Shown here: positions 60,418-64,000 of the stretch, piece by piece
Layout: every line of letters begins with the position of its first letter
Numbering within the stretch: the stretch's first letter is position 1
NCBI GenBank assembly: GCA_001464835.1
Contig: LNDS01000039.1
Location: 1 to 64,000, forward strand
DNA from: Rhizobiales bacterium Ga0077525
GTDB taxonomy: Bacteria > Pseudomonadota > Alphaproteobacteria > Rhizobiales > Xanthobacteraceae
DNA length: 64,000 nucleotides
Direction of reading: 5' to 3'
Notes under the pieces: model-generated
Told to the model about the DNA's origin: nothing
The model's database searches: none
Seen by the model: the letters and a program-made list of their open reading frames with translations, nothing else
Program-made: the position numbers and the translations under genes

Positions 60418-63212
60418 GCCTGGCTTGCCGCCGTCTTGCCAAGCGCCGCCTGCGCCGCGGCGAGCCGCGCGATCGGGACGCGGAATGGTGAACACGACAC
60501 GTAATCTAGCTTCGCGTCGTGGCAGAAGGCGACCGAGGCCGGATCGCCGCCGTGTTCACCACAAATCCCGACCTTGAGTTTCGGCTTGACCTTGCGGCCA
60601 CGCGCGACGCCGATACGAACCAGTTCGCCGACCCCGGCCTGATCGATCGAGACGAAGGGATCGACCGGCAGAATGCCGCGCGCAGTGTAAATGCCGAGGA
60701 AACTGGCGGCGTCGTCGCGCGAAATTCCGAGCGTCGTCTGGGTCAAATCGTTGGTGCCGAAGGAGAAAAACTCCGCCGTCTCGGCGATCTCGCCGGCCAT
60801 CAGGCAGGCACGCGGCAGTTCGATCATGGTGCCGACGTCGTAGGACAGCTTGGCGCCGGTCTCCTTGATGACGGCTTCCGCTATCGCGTCGATACGTGTC
60901 TTGACCAGATCGAACTCGGCGCGCGTCGCAATCAACGGCACCATGACTTCGGGATGCACAGGTTTGGACGTCCGTTTGGCGACGTCGGCGGCGGCCTCGA
61001 AAATAGCGCGCGCCTGCATCTCGGCGATTTCCGGATAGGCAATGGCGATGCGGCAGCCGCGGAAGCCGAGCATCGGATTGAACTCGGCGAGTTCGCGGGC
61101 GCGGTCGGCGATTTTCTTGGCCTCGACGCCCATCGCCGCCGCGACTTCGGCAATCTCTTCCTCCCCGTGCGGCAGGAATTCGTGGAGCGGCGGATCAAGC
61201 AACCGGATAGTGACCGGACGGCCGTCCATGATTTCGAACAATTCGACGAAATCCTGGCGCTGCATGGGCAGCAATTTGGCAAGCGCGGCCCGGCGCGACT
61301 TCTCGTCGTCCGACAGGATCATCTCGCGCACCGCCTGGATGCGCTCTTCGTCGAAGAACATATGTTCCGTGCGGCACAGGCCGATGCCTTCGGCGCCAAA
61401 ACGCACCGCCGCCTTGGCGTCGGTCGGCGTATCGGCATTGGCGCGGACGCCGAGCTTGCGCACCTTGTCGGCCCAGCCGATCAAGGTCGAGAACTCGCCG
61501 GACAATTCCGGCTGCACCATTTCGATTTTGCCCTCGAGCACTTGGCCCGTGGAGCCATCGACGGTGATGTGGTCGCCCTTGCGGAAGGTCTTGCCGCCGG
61601 CGGTCATGGTGCCGGCCGCATAATCGACCCGAATTTGCCCGGCGCCGGAAACGCAGGGCTTGCCCATGCCGCGCGCGACTACGGCGGCGTGCGAGGTCAT
61701 GCCGCCGCGCGTGGTGAGAATGCCCTCGGCGGCGTGCATGCCGTGAATGTCTTCCGGCGATGTTTCGATACGCACCAGGACGACCTTGCGGCCGTCCGAC
61801 TTCAACTGCGCGGCCTCGTCCGACGAGAACACGATTTCGCCGGCGGCGGCGCCCGGCGACGCCGGCAGGCCGGTGGCGATGACGCGGCGATGCGCCTTCG
61901 GATCGATGGTCGGATGCAGCAACTGGTCGAGCGACAGCGGATCGACGCGCAGCACCGCTTCGTTCTTCGAGATGAGGCCTTCATTGGCCAGTTCAACAGC
62001 AATACGCAACGACGCCTTGGCGGTGCGCTTGCCGGAACGGGTTTGCAGCATCCACAACTTGCCCTGCTCGACCGTGAATTCGAGATCCTGCATGTCGCGG
62101 TAGTGCTTCTCGAGTTTATTGTAGATGCGGGTCAGCTCGGCATAGGCCTTGGGCAGCGTGGCTTCCATCGACGGCTTGTCGGAGCCGGCTTCGATGCGGG
62201 CTTCTTCAGAAATTTCCTGCGGCGTGCGGATGCCGGCGACGACGTCTTCGCCCTGCGCGTTGATGAGGAATTCGCCATACAATTTCTTTTCGCCGGTCGA
62301 GGGGTTGCGCGTGAAGGCAACGCCGGTCGCCGAGGTCTCGCCCATATTGCCGAACACCATGGCCTGCACGTTGACCGCGGTGCCCCAGCTTTCGGGAATG
62401 TTGTGCAGGCGGCGATAGGTGTTGGCGCGCTGGTTCATCCACGAGCCGAATACGGCGCCGATCGCGCCCCACAATTGCGCGTGGGGGTCCTGCGGAAAGT
62501 CGTTGCCGAGCTCGTCCTTGACGCGCTTCTTGTATTTCACGACCAGATCGGCCCAGTCGTCGGCGGTCAGATCGGTGTCGAGCGAATAGCCCTGACGTTC
62601 CTTGTGGATGTCGAGCAGTTCTTCGAAATGCTCATGGCCGACGCCGAGCACGACATCGGAATACATGGTGATGAAGCGGCGATACGAGTCATAGGCGAAA
62701 CGGCGGTCGCCGGATTTCTTCGCCAGCGCCTCGACGGTTTCGTCATTGAGGCCGAGATTGAGCACCGTGTCCATCATGCCGGGCATCGAGGCGCGGGCGC
62801 CGGAGCGCACCGACACCAAGAGCGGATTGACCTTGTCGCCGAACACCTTGCCGGTGATCTTGCCGACCTGGATCAGCGCCTTCTCGATCTGGCCCTTCAG
62901 TTCTTTCGGATATTGCTGCTTGTTGGCGTAGTAGTAGGTGCAAACCTCGGTGGTGATGGTGAAGCCCGGCGGCACCGGCAGGCCCAGGTTCGCCATTTCG
63001 GCGAGATTGGCGCCCTTGCCGCCGAGGAGGTTTTTCATCTCCGACTTGCCCTCGGCCTTGCCGCCGCCGAAGGCGTAAACCCACTGGCCTTTACCGCCCA
63101 AGGCGGGTTTTGCCTTCAACACCTTGGACGCGGGCTTTTTCGCAGCTTTTGGCGCGGCCTTGCGGGCGGGTTGCTTGGTTTTCGCGGCTTTGACGGGTTT
63201 TCGTTTGGCCAT
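60414..63212 (-). CDS. ppdK: Pyruvate, phosphate dikinase
   Basis: The 932-residue enzyme interconverts pyruvate, ATP and phosphate with phosphoenolpyruvate, AMP and pyrophosphate. Motifs include the nucleotide-binding start KNLLGGKGANLAEM, the swivelling phospho-His domain GGMTSHAAVVARGMGKPCVSGA, and the C-terminal PEP/pyruvate barrel with GFRGCRIA and CGEHGGDPAS. About 40 residues at the N-terminus form a Lys/Ala-rich tail (KPVKAAKTKQPARKAAPK) before the enzyme core; such tails occur in relatives. The next gene overlaps its stop. Confidence 0.96.
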   Translation of the reverse strand: MAKRKPVKAAKTKQPARKAAPKAAKKPASKVLKAKPALGGKGQWVYAFGGGKAEGKSEMKNLLGGKGANLAEMANLGLPVPPGFTITTEVCTYYYANKQQYPKELKGQIEKALIQVGKITGKVFGDKVNPLLVSVRSGARASMPGMMDTVLNLGLNDETVEALAKKSGDRRFAYDSYRRFITMYSDVVLGVGHEHFEELLDIHKERQGYSLDTDLTADDWADLVVKYKKRVKDELGNDFPQDPHAQLWGAIGAVFGSWMNQRANTYRRLHNIPESWGTAVNVQAMVFGNMGETSATGVAFTRNPSTGEKKLYGEFLINAQGEDVVAGIRTPQEISEEARIEAGSDKPSMEATLPKAYAELTRIYNKLEKHYRDMQDLEFTVEQGKLWMLQTRSGKRTAKASLRIAVELANEGLISKNEAVLRVDPLSLDQLLHPTIDPKAHRRVIATGLPASPGAAAGEIVFSSDEAAQLKSDGRKVVLVRIETSPEDIHGMHAAEGILTTRGGMTSHAAVVARGMGKPCVSGAGQIRVDYAAGTMTAGGKTFRKGDHITVDGSTGQVLEGKIEMVQPELSGEFSTLIGWADKVRKLGVRANADTPTDAKAAVRFGAEGIGLCRTEHMFFDEERIQAVREMILSDDEKSRRAALAKLLPMQRQDFVELFEIMDGRPVTIRLLDPPLHEFLPHGEEEIAEVAAAMGVEAKKIADRARELAEFNPMLGFRGCRIAIAYPEIAEMQARAIFEAAADVAKRTSKPVHPEVMVPLIATRAEFDLVKTRIDAIAEAVIKETGAKLSYDVGTMIELPRACLMAGEIAETAEFFSFGTNDLTQTTLGISRDDAASFLGIYTARGILPVDPFVSIDQAGVGELVRIGVARGRKVKPKLKVGICGEHGGDPASVAFCHDAKLDYVSCSPFRVPIARLAAAQAALGKTAASQA

Positions 63213-63251
63213 GGTCGATCACTTCAATCCAAGGAGGCAAAATAGCGGAAC

Positions 63252-63267
63252 GGGGCGATTTCGCCCC
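63252..63267. other. Small GC hairpin between ppdK and the DUF3096 gene
   Basis: GGGGCG and CGCCCC pair over an ATTT loop. It lies downstream of the DUF3096 gene and upstream of ppdK on the minus strand. No clear T-tract follows, so terminator function is only possible. Confidence 0.35.
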
Positions 63268-63313
63268 TTAGAAGCACCCGCGCGGGCGCCTGTGCAAGTC
63301 CGCCGGGGGCGTC

Positions 63314-63460
63314 CTATAGCGGCAGGATTTTCAGCCCGACCAGGCCGATAAAGATCAGATAGGCCGCGACGATGAAATTGAGCAGGCGGGGGACGATGAG
63401 AATGAGGATGCCGGCCAGAAGCGCGACGACCGGCTGAATATTGGCAAGACCGATGACCAT
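63314..63460 (-). CDS. DUF3096 small membrane protein
   Basis: The 48-residue product (MVIGLANIQPVVALLAGILI...) has two hydrophobic helices joined by a PRLLN turn. That matches DUF3096, a tiny membrane family of unknown function in alphaproteobacteria. AAGGA lies seven bases before the ATG. An exact EcfG promoter lies just upstream (63492-63516), so general-stress induction is likely. It is too short for most gene finders but well supported by its ribosome-binding site, promoter and family pattern. Confidence 0.82.
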   Translation of the reverse strand: MVIGLANIQPVVALLAGILILIVPRLLNFIVAAYLIFIGLVGLKILPL

Positions 63461-63491
63461 GACAGTGTCCTTTTGGGTTGAATGAGGAAAG

Positions 63492-63516
63492 AACGGGACA
63501 GCGGGCGCAGAGTTCC
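63492..63516 (-). promoter_or_regulatory. EcfG-type promoter of the DUF3096 gene
   Basis: On the minus strand, GGAAC (63516-63512), 16 bases and CGTT (63495-63492) match the EcfG consensus exactly. Transcription should start near 63485, about 25 bases before ATG 63460. Position and spacing fit well. Confidence 0.7.
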
Positions 63517-63570
63517 CTACGCGACCGGTGCGGCTGAGCCAATACGACGAGGGGCGTAATCCCCGGCCCT

Positions 63571-63660
63571 GTCATGCCCGCGAAAGCGGGCATCCAGTCG
63601 TCCCGGCATGTCCGGATCGCGCCGACCGGGGATACTGGGTCCCCGGCTTGCGGGGACGAC
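63571..63660. repeat. Palindromic repeat, family C (GTCATGCCCG)
   Basis: GTCATGCCCGCGAAAGCGGGCATCCAG is an imperfect hairpin, followed by ACTGGGTCCCCGGCTTGCGGGGACGAC, a second one. The GTCATGCC/GGGCATCCA core is shared with 27754-27832. It ends next to the glyS stop. Confidence 0.6.
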
Positions 63661-63665
63661 AGCGT

Positions 63666-64000
63666 TTACCCCTCAATCCTTGAAAAATCCGCCACGGCGC
63701 GCGTGGCTTCGCGGATTTCGTTGAGCAGCGTCAGGCGGTTGGCGCGCACTTCCTTGTCGTCGGCATTCACGGTCACCTTGTCGAAGAAGGCATCGACGAA
63801 GGGGCGCAACTTGGCGAGCGCGGTCATCGCGGCGGCGAAGTCTTCCTTGGCCACCGCTGCGGAGGCTTCCGCTTTGGCGGTGGCGACGGCAGCGGCGAGC
63901 GCCTTCTCTTCCGGCGCGACGAGCAGCTTGCCATCGACCGCGCTATTGTAGCTCTTGCCGTCCTTCTTCTCCTCGATGCGGAGAATGTTGGAGGCGCGCT
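63666..64000 (-). CDS. glyS: Glycine-tRNA ligase beta subunit, C-terminal end (partial)
   Basis: The visible 111 residues ([21 protein letters not shown] to the closing FSRIEG) match the end of GlyS: the RxxNIL motif, the [30 protein letters not shown] segment (anticodon-binding-like), and [15 protein letters not shown]. The gene runs off the right edge of the window; the start and the paired glyQ are not visible. It is the beta subunit of the tetrameric bacterial glycyl-tRNA synthetase. Confidence 0.93.
   Translation of the reverse strand, partial: RASNILRIEEKKDGKSYNSAVDGKLLVAPEEKALAAAVATAKAEASAAVAKEDFAAAMTALAKLRPFVDAFFDKVTVNADDKEVRANRLTLLNEIREATRAVADFSRIEG

Noticed and set aside
60519..63245. 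A 908-codon open frame on the plus strand opposite ppdK
   Set aside because: The frame is antisense to the clear pyruvate phosphate dikinase gene. Its translation is rich in Arg, His, Ala, Asp and Gly with no domain, as expected for a shadow in GC-rich DNA.

Overview
The window looks like chromosomal DNA from an alphaproteobacterium of the order Hyphomicrobiales (Rhizobiales), close to the Bradyrhizobium/Rhodopseudomonas/Pseudolabrys group. This rests on the high GC content, the gene families (HWE kinase, DUF1194, TIGR02301, DUF2778, RT0821/Lpp0805, TAXI-TRAP transporter), candidate EcfG (general stress) and CtrA (cell cycle) promoter motifs, and short palindromic intergenic repeats. No plasmid, prophage, insertion sequence or CRISPR array is visible.

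Layout: 0.06-4.7 kb is a minus-strand housekeeping run (fabI, histidine phosphatase, aroC, ribB, DUF1194 protein). Next come an ECF sigma/anti-sigma pair, a DnaJ-type cochaperone, pdxH, an SDR enzyme, a receiver-HWE kinase and an ABC-F ATPase. A small accessory patch at 12.9-15.6 kb holds a MazF-type toxin with a frameshifted antitoxin gene and a large papain-like/alpha-beta hydrolase fusion protein. 15.6-26.7 kb carries corA, two L,D-transpeptidase-type enzymes, an extensin-like protein, an acyl-CoA synthetase, an AT-richer gene for a proteasome-beta-like Ntn hydrolase, and an FKBP isomerase flanked by two EcfG-type promoters. 26.8-33.3 kb has an MBL hydrolase, an arabinonate-type dehydratase and a membrane glycosylation locus. 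33.3-40.4 kb is a sugar-acid region: a TAXI-TRAP transporter diverges from an operon of RraA-like protein, GntR regulator, EamA exporter, dgoK and dgoA. 40.4-64 kb is mostly housekeeping: cfa, tRNA-Pro, Sua5, SRAP peptidase, pyrC, a coupled ygfZ-tag-HD operon, acuI, an MFS carrier, a cell wall hydrolase, ppdK and the 3' end of glyS, with a frameshifted chemoreceptor gene in between.

The most unusual items are the orphan Ntn hydrolase at 21.9 kb, the two-enzyme fusion at 13.6 kb, two apparently broken genes (antitoxin and chemoreceptor), and three exact EcfG-type promoters, two of them placed to drive tiny membrane proteins.
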